DNA of 31,599 nucleotides from positions 1 to 31,599 of the forward strand of contig DASTKH010000023.1 of NCBI GenBank assembly GCA_035716025.1, in the 5' to 3' direction. The notes below the pieces were generated by a model, which worked only from the letters and a program-made list of their open reading frames with translations, was not told the DNA's origin and did not search any database. Positions 1 through 8,203 of this stretch are shown here, piece by piece. Positions within the stretch are counted from its first letter, which is position 1. The number at the start of each line of letters is the position of its first letter. Source of the DNA: JADGHE01 sp035716025 (lineage in GTDB: Bacteria; Pseudomonadota; Alphaproteobacteria; Rhizobiales; Xanthobacteraceae). The position numbers and the translations under genes were made by a program.

Positions 1-1
1 G

Positions 2-220
2 CTCGCCGTCTTCGTCCACGTGCCGAAGCTCCGCCGCGGGCCGCGGCGTGCGGGATGCCGCAGATCGACCACGGCGGCGGACCTGCTGCGCGCGGCGGAG
101 GCTCTCCTACGGGAGTTCGCGGCGGCCGCAACGGCGGCCGCGTCCCGATCCGGCACAGGCCGCCCGGCATGGGATTTGAAGCGCATCGAGGAAACGTCCC
201 TTGCCGAGCCATATCCATGA
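2..220 (+). CDS. C-terminal fragment, possible pyroglutamyl-peptidase (C15) family
   Basis: The reading frame is open from the left edge to a TGA at 218-220, giving about 72 residues of a protein whose start lies outside the window. The fragment opens with a hydrophobic strand ending in FVHVPKL and continues into a helix (TTAADLLRAAEALLREF). This resembles the C-terminal end of peptidase C15 (pyrrolidone-carboxylate peptidase), where a short 'F-[IV]-H-[IV]-P' strand precedes the last helix. That likeness is from memory and is weak evidence. The stop overlaps the ATG of the next gene as ATGA at 217-220, which is good evidence that the frame is real and translationally coupled. The competing frame that reads through from base 1 into the next gene has no family-like residues before 217. 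If C15, it would remove N-terminal pyroglutamate from peptides in the cytoplasm. Confidence 0.5.
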   Translation, partial: LAVFVHVPKLRRGPRRAGCRRSTTAADLLRAAEALLREFAAAATAAASRSGTGRPAWDLKRIEETSLAEPYP

Positions 221-1590
221 CGCTTGATCGCCGGAACTTCCTCTCGGTCTCCGCTTTCGCTCCGGCCTTCGTGCCGATGGGAGGCACCAGCACGGCGTCG
301 GCGCGGCCGGCGGCCCCGGCGCCGACGGCGCTCGGCATCGAAGCCGTGCATTTCGGGGTGCGGCCGAACAGTGCGGACGATCAAACGCGCGCGCTGCAAT
401 ACGCCATCGACCAGGCAGCGGGCGTGCGCGTCCCCTTGGTGCTGCGTCCCGGCAGCTATCGGGCAGGCGGGCTGATCCTGCGGCCCGGTTCGCAGATCGT
501 CGGAATTCGCGGCGCGTCGCGCCTCATCCTCAACCGCGAAGCGCCTTTGATCCAGTCGCAGGAGGCCGATCACATCGGACTGAGCGGACTTGTCCTTGAG
601 GGTCCGGGGCAACGCGCCGAGTCGCGCGGCCTCGTCCACCTTGTGGGGGGCCGTGCGGTGCGCCTTGTCGATTGCGAGATCGCAGGCGCCGCAGGGCACG
701 GCCTTGTGCTTGAGCGAATCGAGGGAGAGGTGCGCGGGAACACCATCTCTCAGTGCGGCGACGCTGGCCTTTTCTCGCTTGACGCATGCGGATTGCTCAT
801 CGCCGACAACACGGTCCGCCTCTGCGGCAACAACGGCATCCTTGTCTGGCGTTCCGAGGAGGGTGACGACGGCACGCGCGTGATCGGCAACCGCGTCGAG
901 GAAATCGCTGCGGTGGGCGGCGGGTCCGGCCAGAACGGCAACGCGATCAATGTCTTCCGCGCGGCCAACGTGACAGTCGCGGACAACCGCATCCGCAAGG
1001 TCGCCTTCTCGGCCGTGCGGGGGAACGCCGCCTCCAACCTGCAGGTGATCGGCAACAACTGCCTCGCCTGCGGCGAGGTCGCCCTCTACGCGGAGTTCGG
1101 CTTCGAAGGCGCGGTCATCGCCCACAATGTCGTCGACGGGGCGGCGATCGGCGTTGCGGTGACCAATTTCAACCGCGGCGGCCGCCTGGCGGTGGTGCAA
1201 GGGAACGTGATCCGCCGCCTCCTCGCGCAACGTCCCGCCGGCACCGATCCGGAAGACAGCGCCGGTATCGGCATCGGCGTCGAAGCCGATACCGCGGTCA
1301 TCGGCAATATCATCGAGGGCGCGCCGACCGCCGGTATTGCGCTCGGCTGGGGACACTATCTGCGCGACGTGACGGTGAGCGGCAACATCGTGCGCTCGGC
1401 CGGCGTCGGAATCGCCGTCTCGGTGAGCCGGGGGGCGGGCGCGGCCGTCATCGCCGACAACCTGATCGCGGACGCAAGACGCGGGGCCATCGTCGGCATG
1501 GAACTCAAGCAGCCGGTGACCGGCGATCTCGCCAAGGAAGACGCCGGCCGTTTCGCGCAGCTCGCGATTTCCGGCAACCGCGTGCGATAA
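217..1590 (+). CDS. Tat-exported parallel beta-helix repeat protein (RR_plus_rpt / TIGR03808-like)
   Basis: This is a 457-residue protein. It begins with a twin-arginine signal (MTLDRRNFLSVSAFAPAF), so it is probably folded in the cytoplasm and exported by Tat to the periplasm. From about residue 45 it has a pectate-lyase-like opening (FGVRPNSADDQTRALQYAID), then many short turns of the form G-N-x-[IV] (for example VIGNRVEEI, VADNRIRKV, VIGNNCLA, VQGNVIRRL, VSGNIVRSA), which is the rhythm of a right-handed beta-helix. It matches the family known as twin-arginine-translocated uncharacterized repeat protein; its substrate is unknown, though such helices often bind or cut polysaccharide. The start at 217 is chosen because the Tat signal begins there and it overlaps the previous stop as ATGA. 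An upstream in-frame ATG at 55 would bury the signal peptide behind 54 Arg/Gly-rich residues. Confidence 0.85.
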   Translation: MTLDRRNFLSVSAFAPAFVPMGGTSTASARPAAPAPTALGIEAVHFGVRPNSADDQTRALQYAIDQAAGVRVPLVLRPGSYRAGGLILRPGSQIVGIRGASRLILNREAPLIQSQEADHIGLSGLVLEGPGQRAESRGLVHLVGGRAVRLVDCEIAGAAGHGLVLERIEGEVRGNTISQCGDAGLFSLDACGLLIADNTVRLCGNNGILVWRSEEGDDGTRVIGNRVEEIAAVGGGSGQNGNAINVFRAANVTVADNRIRKVAFSAVRGNAASNLQVIGNNCLACGEVALYAEFGFEGAVIAHNVVDGAAIGVAVTNFNRGGRLAVVQGNVIRRLLAQRPAGTDPEDSAGIGIGVEADTAVIGNIIEGAPTAGIALGWGHYLRDVTVSGNIVRSAGVGIAVSVSRGAGAAVIADNLIADARRGAIVGMELKQPVTGDLAKEDAGRFAQLAISGNRVR

Positions 1591-1714
1591 GGCTTCGCGG
1601 GCTGCCGCGCCCTTCGCCCCGCGTTCGTCTGCGAGGCGGCGAACCCGAGATTGAGAGCCGATGGCTCCCGCAGCCTTACTTCGGCCGAAAAACCCGGCTT
1701 GGAGAAAGAAACCC

Positions 1715-2491
1715 ATGCGTGCGCGCGCCAAGTTGCTTGTCGTTCTCTTCCTTGCGTTCTTTCTCGTACCGCTGGCCGCGCGTGCCGCGCTGTTCGCGTT
1801 CGAGGATCGTCCGCGCAGCTGGCGCGAGGCGGACTGGTCGAGCGTCGGGATGCTGCCGCCGGCCGCCGCGCATCCGCAGGCCCGCGTGCTCGTGATGTCG
1901 GGCCGCACCGGCGGGCTGAAGGGGCTTGTTGCGGTTCACAGCTGGATCGTCATCAAGCACGAAAACGCGCCGGCCTGGACGCGCTATGATGTCGTCGGCT
2001 GGGGCACCCCGGTGCGGCGCAACGGCTGGGCGCCGGACGGCCGATGGTTCGGAGGCGTGCCCTTCATCGTCGCGGATGTGCGCGGTGCCGCCGCGAACGC
2101 CATTATTCCCAGATTGGAGAAGGCGATCGCCGACTACCAGTATGCCAATGCCGGCGACTACCGCCTCTGGCCGGGACCGAACAGCAACACCTTCGTCGCG
2201 ACCGTCCTGCGCGCCGTGCCCGAACTGGCGGTCTCCCTGCCGGCCAATGCGATCGGCAAGGACTTTCGTGGCGAAACCTTCTATTTCGGTCCGACCGGCA
2301 GCCGGACGGGATGGGAAATCAATATCTCCGGCGTGCTGGGCCTGAAAATCGGCTGGGTCGAAGGCGTCGAAATCAATCTGCTGGGTCTCGTGATCGGCGC
2401 GGATTTCCGCCGCCCCGCTCTGAAAGTGCCGGGTTTTGGGCGGATCGGGGTCGACCTCCCGCCTGCGAATGCGGCATCGGCCGAGACGTAA
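1715..2491 (+). CDS. DUF3750 domain protein, membrane-anchored or secreted
   Basis: This is a 258-residue protein with an N-terminal hydrophobic segment (LLVVLFLAFFLVPLAARA) that could be an uncleaved anchor or a Sec signal ending at ARA. The rest matches the DUF3750 family as I recall it: a region around VAVHSWIVIKHENAP, then YDVVGWGTPVRRNGWAPDGRW, a W-P-G-P-N-S-N-T-F segment near the middle, and a C-terminal part rich in Gly and hydrophobics (LGLKIGWVEGVEINLLGL). The H-S-W and N-S-N-T-F blocks look like catalytic-fold remnants of a papain/NlpC-like hydrolase, but that is inference. The start at 1715 follows GGAGAAAG (1701-1708) at good spacing. An in-frame ATG at 1661 lacks this site and puts a charged stretch before the signal. 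The gene is preceded by a 124-base gap and followed by ArsS on the same strand. Confidence 0.8.
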   Translation: MRARAKLLVVLFLAFFLVPLAARAALFAFEDRPRSWREADWSSVGMLPPAAAHPQARVLVMSGRTGGLKGLVAVHSWIVIKHENAPAWTRYDVVGWGTPVRRNGWAPDGRWFGGVPFIVADVRGAAANAIIPRLEKAIADYQYANAGDYRLWPGPNSNTFVATVLRAVPELAVSLPANAIGKDFRGETFYFGPTGSRTGWEINISGVLGLKIGWVEGVEINLLGLVIGADFRRPALKVPGFGRIGVDLPPANAASAET

Positions 2492-2601
2492 CAAATCGCC
2501 GAGCCCGCGCGTATCGTGAGGACGATTCCCCGTTCGCGGGCGGGAGGCCGGCCCGCATCGGCGGGGCGCGTTCGCCGCGGAAAGGACGAGGTCGAGGACG
2601 C

Positions 2602-3573
2602 ATGCGCGATACATGGCCGCTGCTCGAACGCATTCCCTTTCCCGCGATCCGCCGGGCGCGCGTCGAGACTCTGCAGGTGAACGTCGGCTACCGCTGCAAC
2701 CAGTCCTGCGTGCACTGCCACGTGGCGGCGGGCCCGAACCGCACCGAGGAAATGGCCGCCGAAACAATCGACCTCGTTCTCGCCTATCTCGAGCGGCGAC
2801 GCGTTGCCACCCTCGACGTGACCGGCGGCGCGCCGGAACTCAATCCGCACTTCCGCCGCCTCGTCGCCACCGCACGCGATATGGGCGTGAAGGTGATGGA
2901 TCGCTGCAATCTCACGATTCTGGAACAGCCCGGGCAGGAAGACCTTGCCGCGTTCCTTGCCGCGCAGCAGGTGGAGATCGTGGCCTCGTTGCCCTGTTAT
3001 CTCGCCGCGAACGTGGAACAGCAGCGCGGCAAAGGCGTGTTCGAAGCCTCCATTCGGGCCCTGCGCAAGCTCAACGCGCTCGGCTACGGCCGCGAAGAGA
3101 CAGGGCTCGTCCTCAACCTCGTCTACAACCCGCAGGGCCCGAGCCTCCCCCCGCCTCAGGACTCGCTCGAAGCCGATTACAAGCGCGTGCTTGGGGAGGA
3201 GCACGGCGTCGTCTTCAACCGGCTCTATACGCTCGCCAACATGCCGATCCAGCGGTTCGGCGCAATCTTGCTCGCGAAGGGAGAGTTCGATGCGTATCTT
3301 TCTCTGCTCAAGGGTGCGCACAGCGAAGCCAATCTCGCCGGTGTGATGTGCCGCTCGCTCCTCTCGGTGGACTACCGCGGCTATGTCTATGACTGCGATT
3401 TCAACCAAATGCTCGGCCTGCCGGTGGCGCGCGGCGGCCGGCCGTTGCACCTTTCCGCCCTGCTCGACGAAGACCTCGCGGGACATCCGGTCCGCGTGGC
3501 CGGCCATTGCTACGGCTGCACGGCCGGCCAGGGCTCGAGTTGCGGCGGGGCCTTGAAGCTGGCCGCAGAATGA
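2602..3573 (+). CDS. arsS: Arsenosugar biosynthesis radical SAM protein ArsS
   Basis: This is a 323-residue enzyme of the radical SAM / Cys-rich (DUF3641) family, named ArsS for its role in building the 5'-deoxy-5'-dimethylarsinoyl-nucleoside precursor of arsenosugars. The CxxxCxxC iron-sulfur motif is C32, C36, C39 (CNQSCVHCH), followed by the SAM-binding TGGAPELNP. The C-terminal domain carries C250, C265 and then C303, C306 and C314 (CYGCTAGQGSSCGG). Several relatives have selenocysteine in this domain; here the codons read TGC, so it is the all-cysteine form. The ATG at 2602 follows a GAGGACG ribosome site and gives the family's usual length (about 320-350). Two family-matched glycosyltransferases lie downstream, which supports the pathway assignment. 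It is cytoplasmic. ArsM, which supplies methylated arsenic, is not in the window. Confidence 0.92.
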   Translation: MRDTWPLLERIPFPAIRRARVETLQVNVGYRCNQSCVHCHVAAGPNRTEEMAAETIDLVLAYLERRRVATLDVTGGAPELNPHFRRLVATARDMGVKVMDRCNLTILEQPGQEDLAAFLAAQQVEIVASLPCYLAANVEQQRGKGVFEASIRALRKLNALGYGREETGLVLNLVYNPQGPSLPPPQDSLEADYKRVLGEEHGVVFNRLYTLANMPIQRFGAILLAKGEFDAYLSLLKGAHSEANLAGVMCRSLLSVDYRGYVYDCDFNQMLGLPVARGGRPLHLSALLDEDLAGHPVRVAGHCYGCTAGQGSSCGGALKLAAE

Positions 3574-3797
3574 GCGGCGGATGCCGCGGTGCAGGCCCCT
3601 GCTTCTCGCGAAGGCGGCCATTTCGAGATATTTCGGCAAAGATTCCGAAACCGGCTGCCGGCGAGAACGTCGGGTCGTCCCGGTTCCGGACCCCGCAAAT
3701 GCCGCAGCCGCCTTCCGGGGGCTTGGGGCCGGCGCTCGGCTGCGGTGAATTCGGCTGATTCGTGATAGCCTTGGCCGCGAAACGGAACCGAGTCGGC

Positions 3798-4490
3798 ATG
3801 TCGAGGCTTTCGATCATCATCCCGGTTCTCGACGAGGCGGCAGGCATTGCGTCCCTGCTCGCAAGCCTCGCCCCGCTGCGCACCCGGGGGGCCGAGGTGC
3901 TTGTCGTGGACGGCGGCAGCCGGGACGGCACGCCGGAGCGCGCGGCGGCGGCCGATCGCGTGCTCGCGGCACCGCGCGGGCGCGCCTCGCAGATGAACGC
4001 GGGGGCCGCGGCGGCCTGCGGCGATGTTCTCGTCTTCCTCCATGCCGATACGCGCCTGCCGGCAGAAGCCGACCGGTTAATTCTCGACGGCCTTGCCGCC
4101 TCTAAGCGCTGCTGGGGGCGGTTCGACGTTGCGATCGCCGGCCGCAGCGCCGCCTTGCCGCTCGTCGCCTGCCTGATGAATGCCCGTTCGCGGCTGACCG
4201 GCATCGCGACCGGCGATCAGGCCATGTTCATGACGCGAGAGGCCTTTGCGGCGATCGGCGGCTTTCCCGACATTTCATTGATGGAGGACATCGAGACCTC
4301 GCGCCGACTGAAACGCCTTTCGGCTCCGCTCTGCCTGTCGGCGCGCGTGGTGACGTCCGGCCGCCGCTGGGACAAGCAGGGCACCTTGCGGACGATCCTT
4401 CTGATGTGGCGTCTGCGTCTGGCCCATTTTTTCGGGACCGCGCCGGACATCCTGGCGCGGCGCTACGGCTATGCCCCCCGACAGTCCTGA
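3798..4490 (+). CDS. TIGR04283-type arsenosugar biosynthesis glycosyltransferase
   Basis: This is a 230-residue GT2-fold (GT-A) glycosyltransferase. The N-terminus has the nucleotide-sugar fold: LSIIIPVLDEA, then VLVVDGGSRDGT, and the metal-binding FLHADT near residue 83. The acceptor-side motif GGFPDISLMEDIE follows near residue 160. The sequence matches the family called 'transferase 2, rSAM/selenodomain-associated', which accompanies ArsS genes. It likely transfers a sugar during arsenosugar assembly; donor and acceptor cannot be read from sequence. The ATG at 3798 is chosen because it begins directly at the conserved strand; an upstream GTG at 3762 adds 12 unconserved residues. A 224-base gap separates it from arsS, so it may have its own promoter. 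Its last 20 bases overlap the next gene. Confidence 0.88.
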   Translation: MSRLSIIIPVLDEAAGIASLLASLAPLRTRGAEVLVVDGGSRDGTPERAAAADRVLAAPRGRASQMNAGAAAACGDVLVFLHADTRLPAEADRLILDGLAASKRCWGRFDVAIAGRSAALPLVACLMNARSRLTGIATGDQAMFMTREAFAAIGGFPDISLMEDIETSRRLKRLSAPLCLSARVVTSGRRWDKQGTLRTILLMWRLRLAHFFGTAPDILARRYGYAPRQS

Positions 4491-5178
4491 ACCCGTCGCC
4501 GTCGCGATCCTCGCGAAGGCACCGATCATCGGCACGGTGAAGACCCGCCTTGCCATGATGCTTGGGGTTGACGGCGCCACCGCCTTGCACGAGCGCCTCA
4601 CCCGCGCCACGGTCGAGAAGGCGGTGGCCGCCGGCGTCGGCCCGGTCCGGCTGTGGTGCGCGCCGGACACGGGACACCCTTTCTTCAAGGCGCTTGCCGA
4701 GGAGTTCTCGCTGACGCTGCTCCGCCAGCCGGCAGGCGATCTCGGTGCGCGGATGCTTGCCGCCGTCGCGCAGGCCCAGCAGCCTGCCGTCGTCATCGGC
4801 ACCGATTGTCCGGCCCTTACGGTCGAACACTTGCGGGACGCCGCCGACGTGCTGCGCAACGGCGGCGAGGCCGTAATCTACCCGGCCGACGACGGGGGTT
4901 ATGTGCTGATCGGGCTGCGGGCTCCGCAACCCGAGCTCTTTTCCGGCATCGCCTGGGGGACCGACTCCGTCATGACGGAAACGCGCCGTCGTCTCACCCA
5001 TATCGGCCTGTCATGGCGCGAGCCGGCGCAACTCTGGGACGTGGACCGGCCGAGCGATGTGCGCCGCATGCGCCGCGAGGGCATGGACACGCTCCTCGCC
5101 GGCATCGGCCGTGAGCAGACGCCGCCGCAGGCGTTCGGCTTCCCCTGGGTACCGCCGCACGCGCGCGAGAGCGCCTGA
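4471..5178 (+). CDS. TIGR04282-type glycosyltransferase (DUF2064) of the arsenosugar cluster
   Basis: This is a 235-residue protein of the DUF2064 / 'transferase 1, rSAM/selenodomain-associated' family, a GT-A fold related to nucleotidyl and glycosyl transferases. The nucleotide-binding signature is AILAKAPIIGTVKTRL at residues 12-27. The metal/substrate Asp is in VVIGTDCPAL, and DDGGYVLIGL lies around residue 140. The C-terminal WDVDRPSDVRRM is a usual closing block. The ATG at 4471 lies inside the end of the preceding glycosyltransferase gene (20-base overlap in another frame), implying translational coupling and a shared pathway. The stop at 5178 faces meaB, which ends at 5194 on the other strand. 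Its exact reaction is not established from sequence. Confidence 0.87.
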   Translation: MPPDSPEPVAVAILAKAPIIGTVKTRLAMMLGVDGATALHERLTRATVEKAVAAGVGPVRLWCAPDTGHPFFKALAEEFSLTLLRQPAGDLGARMLAAVAQAQQPAVVIGTDCPALTVEHLRDAADVLRNGGEAVIYPADDGGYVLIGLRAPQPELFSGIAWGTDSVMTETRRRLTHIGLSWREPAQLWDVDRPSDVRRMRREGMDTLLAGIGREQTPPQAFGFPWVPPHARESA

Positions 5179-5193
5179 GGCCTCCTCCGCCGC

Positions 5194-6186
5194 TCACAGC
5201 CCGAGCGCGGCGGCGAGTTCGTCGACCGCCAGACCGGGAGACAGCTCTCCGCCGGCGACCGCCGCCTCCAGCGCGGGCAACCGCGCGCGGATCTCTTCGT
5301 CCTCGTGCAGGCGGCGCCGCAGCCGCTCCTCCAGCATGGTCCACATCCATTTCACTTGCTGGGCCCGGCGCCGCGCCTCGAAGGCGCTCGCCGCGCGCAT
5401 GCGGGCGCGATGCGCGAGCACGTGGTTCCAGATCGTGTCGATGCCGGTTTCCTCGATCGCCGAATACGTCACGACGGGCGGCGTCCAGTGCTCCGAATGC
5501 GGACCGAGAATGTTGAAGGCCGCACCGTATTCGGCGGCAGCGGCCTTCGCCCGCGCGACATTGTCGCCGTCCGCCTTGTTGACGGCGAGCATGTCGGCGA
5601 ATTCGAGAATGCCTTTTTTCAGCCCCTGCAATTCGTCGCCGCCGCCGGGGAGCATCAGCACGAGGAAAAAGTCCGTCATGTCGGCGACGGCCGTTTCCGA
5701 CTGTCCGACCCCGACCGTCTCCACCAGAACGACGTCGTAGCCTGCGGCCTCGCAGAGCAGCATGCATTCGCGCGTCTTCGCGGCGACGCCGCCCGTCGTC
5801 TCGCCTGCGGGAGAAGGGCGCACAAAGGCGCGCGGGTCGTTGGCGAGGCGCGCCATGCGGGTCTTGTCGCCGAGGATCGAGCCGCCGCTGCGCGGCGAGG
5901 ACGGATCGACGGCCAGCACCGCCACCTTCTGTCCCGCGCGCGTGAGATAGGTGCCGAGAGCGTCGATGGTCGTCGACTTGCCGACCCCCGGCATACCGCT
6001 CACGCCGACCCGGATGGCCTTGCCGGTCAGGGGCAGAAGCTCCTGCACGAGCGCGGCGGCGAGCCGCCGGTGCGTCTCGCGCCGGCTTTCGACGAGCGTG
6101 ATCGCGCGCGCCAGGCTCGCCCGGTCTCCCTCGCGCACGCGCCGTGCCAACGCGTCAATGTCGACCGGAGGCGGCGCTGCGGCCAT
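5194..6186 (-). CDS. meaB: Methylmalonyl-CoA mutase-associated GTPase MeaB
   Basis: This is a 330-residue G3E-family GTPase (ArgK/MeaB). MeaB gates delivery of adenosylcobalamin into methylmalonyl-CoA mutase and protects the mutase from inactivation. The P-loop is GMPGVGKST at residues 64-72. A DPSSPRSGGSILGDKTRM block, the G3-like VETVGVGQSE and the G4 motif NKADGDN follow. Length and motif order match the family. The ATG at 6186 (protein start MAAAPPPVDID) is chosen because the frame further upstream runs antisense-like through tctA. It starts only 5 bases after the tctA stop (6192), so it is almost certainly translated from the tct transcript. The mutase subunits it serves are encoded about 3 kb upstream on the same strand. 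Confidence 0.95.
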   Translation of the reverse strand: MAAAPPPVDIDALARRVREGDRASLARAITLVESRRETHRRLAAALVQELLPLTGKAIRVGVSGMPGVGKSTTIDALGTYLTRAGQKVAVLAVDPSSPRSGGSILGDKTRMARLANDPRAFVRPSPAGETTGGVAAKTRECMLLCEAAGYDVVLVETVGVGQSETAVADMTDFFLVLMLPGGGDELQGLKKGILEFADMLAVNKADGDNVARAKAAAAEYGAAFNILGPHSEHWTPPVVTYSAIEETGIDTIWNHVLAHRARMRAASAFEARRRAQQVKWMWTMLEERLRRRLHEDEEIRARLPALEAAVAGGELSPGLAVDELAAALGL

Positions 6187-6191
6187 GGCGA

Positions 6192-7694
6192 TCACGACGG
6201 CTGCGTCCGCTGCAGGCGACGCGCCCAGCGCACGAACCAGACCGCGAGCGGCCAAAGCAGGGCGGCGATCGTCATCGCCGCCAGGATCGCGGACACGGGC
6301 CGCTCGAAAAACGGCAGCAGATTTCCGTCCGACTTGATGAGCGAGGTCACGAAATTCTGCTCGACCATCGCACCCATCACGACCCCAAGCACCAGCGCCG
6401 CCACCGGATAACCGTTTCGCTCCATGACGAAGCCGAGCAGGCCGAACGCCGCGACGGTGACCACCGCGAACAGATTGTTGCCGATCGCAAACGAGCCGAC
6501 CGCGCAGCACAAGACGATGACCGGCATCACCGCCGCCCGCGGCGCCCGCAGCACAAGCGTCGCCGCGCGGATCATGGCGATGCCGAGCGGGATCATGATG
6601 ATGTTGGCGATCACGAACATGATGTAGATGGCATACATGCTCGACGCCTTCTCGGTAAACAGCGTCGGCCCGGGGTTCAGCCCCTTCATGTAGAGCACGC
6701 CGATCGCGATCGCCGTGATCGTGTCGCCGGGAATGCCGAACAGCAGTGCCGGCACCCAGCCGCTTGCGAGACTCGCATTGTTGCTCGCCCCGGCCTCGAC
6801 CAGGCCCTCCGGATGGCCGGTGCCGAACTTCTCCGGTTCCTTGGAGAAGCGCTTCGCCGTCGCATAGCTGACCCAGGCCGCCATGTCGGCGCCAGCGCCG
6901 GGCAGGACCCCGATGATGATGCCGACGATGTTGCCGCGCATCATCTGCCACCAATATTTCACCGTCAGCATCCATTGCCCGGCGAGAATGCTGCCGAAGC
7001 GGCGCCGCGGCAGCGGCGGCGGCTCTGCGCTCAGCATGGCGCGCATCACTTCGGCGACGGCGAACACACCGACAAGCGCGGGCACCACCTCGATGCCGCC
7101 GAGCAGATCGGTGAGGCCGAACGTGAAGCGCGGCACCCCGCCCGGGTTCTCGATGCCGATGCAGGCGATCAGCAGACCGAGGAGCATGCTGGCGATCGCC
7201 TTCACCGGCGAGGAGCGCGCCACGAGCGTTGCGCACATAAGGCCGAGAAAGGCGAGCCAGAAATATTCGAAAGTGGAAAAATTGAGGGCGATCTCGGCGA
7301 GAGCCGGCGCCATCGCGACGAGCGAGATCGTACCGGCGATGCCGCCGATGGCGCTGAACCAGAGGCCGGCGCCAAGCGCAAGCTCCGCCTGCCCCTTGCG
7401 CGTCATCGCGTAGGCTTCGTCGGTGTAGGCGGCGGAGGCCGGCGTGCCGGGAATCCGCAGCAGGCAACCCGGGATGTCACCCGAGAAGATCGCCATCGCC
7501 GAGGCTGCCACGATGGTGGCAATCGCGGCAAGCGGCGAAAGGTAGAATGTGATGGGTACGAGCAGCGCGGTCGCCATCGTGGCGGAGAGGCCGGGCAGCG
7601 AGCCGACGACAAGCCCGTAGAGCGAGGCAAGCAGCAGCGCCAGCAGCACGTCCGGTGCAGCGACGAGGCGAAAGCCTTCGAGCACGGCCTCCAT
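6192..7694 (-). CDS. tctA: Tripartite tricarboxylate transporter large permease TctA
   Basis: This is a 500-residue integral membrane protein with roughly a dozen hydrophobic segments, the usual size of the TctA family (PF01970). It has the family's N-terminal signature: VVGSLPGLSATMATALLVP, then IFSGDIPGCLLRIPGTPAS and AYTDEAYAMTRKGQAELA. The second inverted half carries IGVLPGAGADMAAWVSYATA and GASNNASLASGWVPALLFGIPG. TctA forms the inner-membrane channel for carboxylates delivered by the periplasmic TctC. It begins 6 bases after tctB and ends 5 bases before meaB. The transported compound cannot be told from sequence; TTT systems are known for citrate, tartrate, terephthalate and others. 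Confidence 0.95.
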   Translation of the reverse strand: MEAVLEGFRLVAAPDVLLALLLASLYGLVVGSLPGLSATMATALLVPITFYLSPLAAIATIVAASAMAIFSGDIPGCLLRIPGTPASAAYTDEAYAMTRKGQAELALGAGLWFSAIGGIAGTISLVAMAPALAEIALNFSTFEYFWLAFLGLMCATLVARSSPVKAIASMLLGLLIACIGIENPGGVPRFTFGLTDLLGGIEVVPALVGVFAVAEVMRAMLSAEPPPLPRRRFGSILAGQWMLTVKYWWQMMRGNIVGIIIGVLPGAGADMAAWVSYATAKRFSKEPEKFGTGHPEGLVEAGASNNASLASGWVPALLFGIPGDTITAIAIGVLYMKGLNPGPTLFTEKASSMYAIYIMFVIANIIMIPLGIAMIRAATLVLRAPRAAVMPVIVLCCAVGSFAIGNNLFAVVTVAAFGLLGFVMERNGYPVAALVLGVVMGAMVEQNFVTSLIKSDGNLLPFFERPVSAILAAMTIAALLWPLAVWFVRWARRLQRTQPS

Positions 7695-7700
7695 CGGCCA

Positions 7701-8180
7701 TCACCACGGCATCGGCAGAAGGCCGTCCGGCAGCGGCACCCGCAACAGCTTGGCAAAGACAAGATGAACGCCGATCGGCGCCAGAACGGCGACGGCGAGC
7801 GCGAGGCGGACGCGCGCGCCGAGAGCCCAGGCGCAAACGAACGCCATGATCGCCGCGGTCGGTACAAAGCCGAGCCGCTCGGAGGCGAGAACGTAGAACA
7901 GCAGCAGCCCGGGCGGCACGAGCGCGCGCACGGCACGGACCGCGACCGCGGCCGGCGAACGGGTCTCCGGTGCGGATTCGGCCGGCGGCTCCTCGAACCC
8001 GCGGCCGATGCCGAACGCAATCAGCGCCCCGCAAAGGCAGAGCCCCAATCCTACGACCATGGGGAAGACATTCGGGCCGACTTGCTGGCCGGGCACCGGC
8101 GGCAGGCGGGAGCCGCCATAGGCCGCCAGCGCCCCCAAGGCGACCAGAGCGGAGCCGGTCACGCGGTCGGACAGATACAT
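7701..8180 (-). CDS. tctB: Tripartite tricarboxylate transporter small permease TctB
   Basis: This is a 159-residue protein with four predicted membrane spans, the TctB architecture (DUF1468). The first span covers GSALVALGALAAYGGS and is followed by the family-typical PGQQVGPNVFPMVVGLGL. After a charged, Pro/Glu-rich loop (FEEPPAESAPETRSP) come three more spans (VPPGLLLFYVLASERLG, VPTAAIMAFVCAWALG, LALAVAVLAPIGVHLVF). TctB is the small, poorly conserved membrane subunit that pairs with TctA. The ATG at 8180 is chosen because it precedes the first span directly and lies 23 bases after the tctC stop. Upstream in-frame extension overlaps tctC and has no family likeness. Confidence 0.9.
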   Translation of the reverse strand: MYLSDRVTGSALVALGALAAYGGSRLPPVPGQQVGPNVFPMVVGLGLCLCGALIAFGIGRGFEEPPAESAPETRSPAAVAVRAVRALVPPGLLLFYVLASERLGFVPTAAIMAFVCAWALGARVRLALAVAVLAPIGVHLVFAKLLRVPLPDGLLPMPW

Positions 8181-8203
8181 GGGCAGGCGCGCCGCTCGGC
8201 CAT

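Noticed and set aside
100..150. Repeated CGGCGGCCGC near the left edge
   Set aside because: The repeat lies within the Ala-rich C-terminal end of the upstream frame (GCG/GCC codons) and is explained by alanine coding.
3504..3560. Possible selenocysteine in the ArsS C-terminal motif
   Set aside because: The codons are TGC, not TGA, at C303, C306 and C314, and the frame runs normally to the TGA at 3571-3573.
1676..3639. Long minus-strand frames opposite DUF3750 and arsS
   Set aside because: Composition is typical of high-GC antisense frames, and the plus strand holds recognised families over the same bases.
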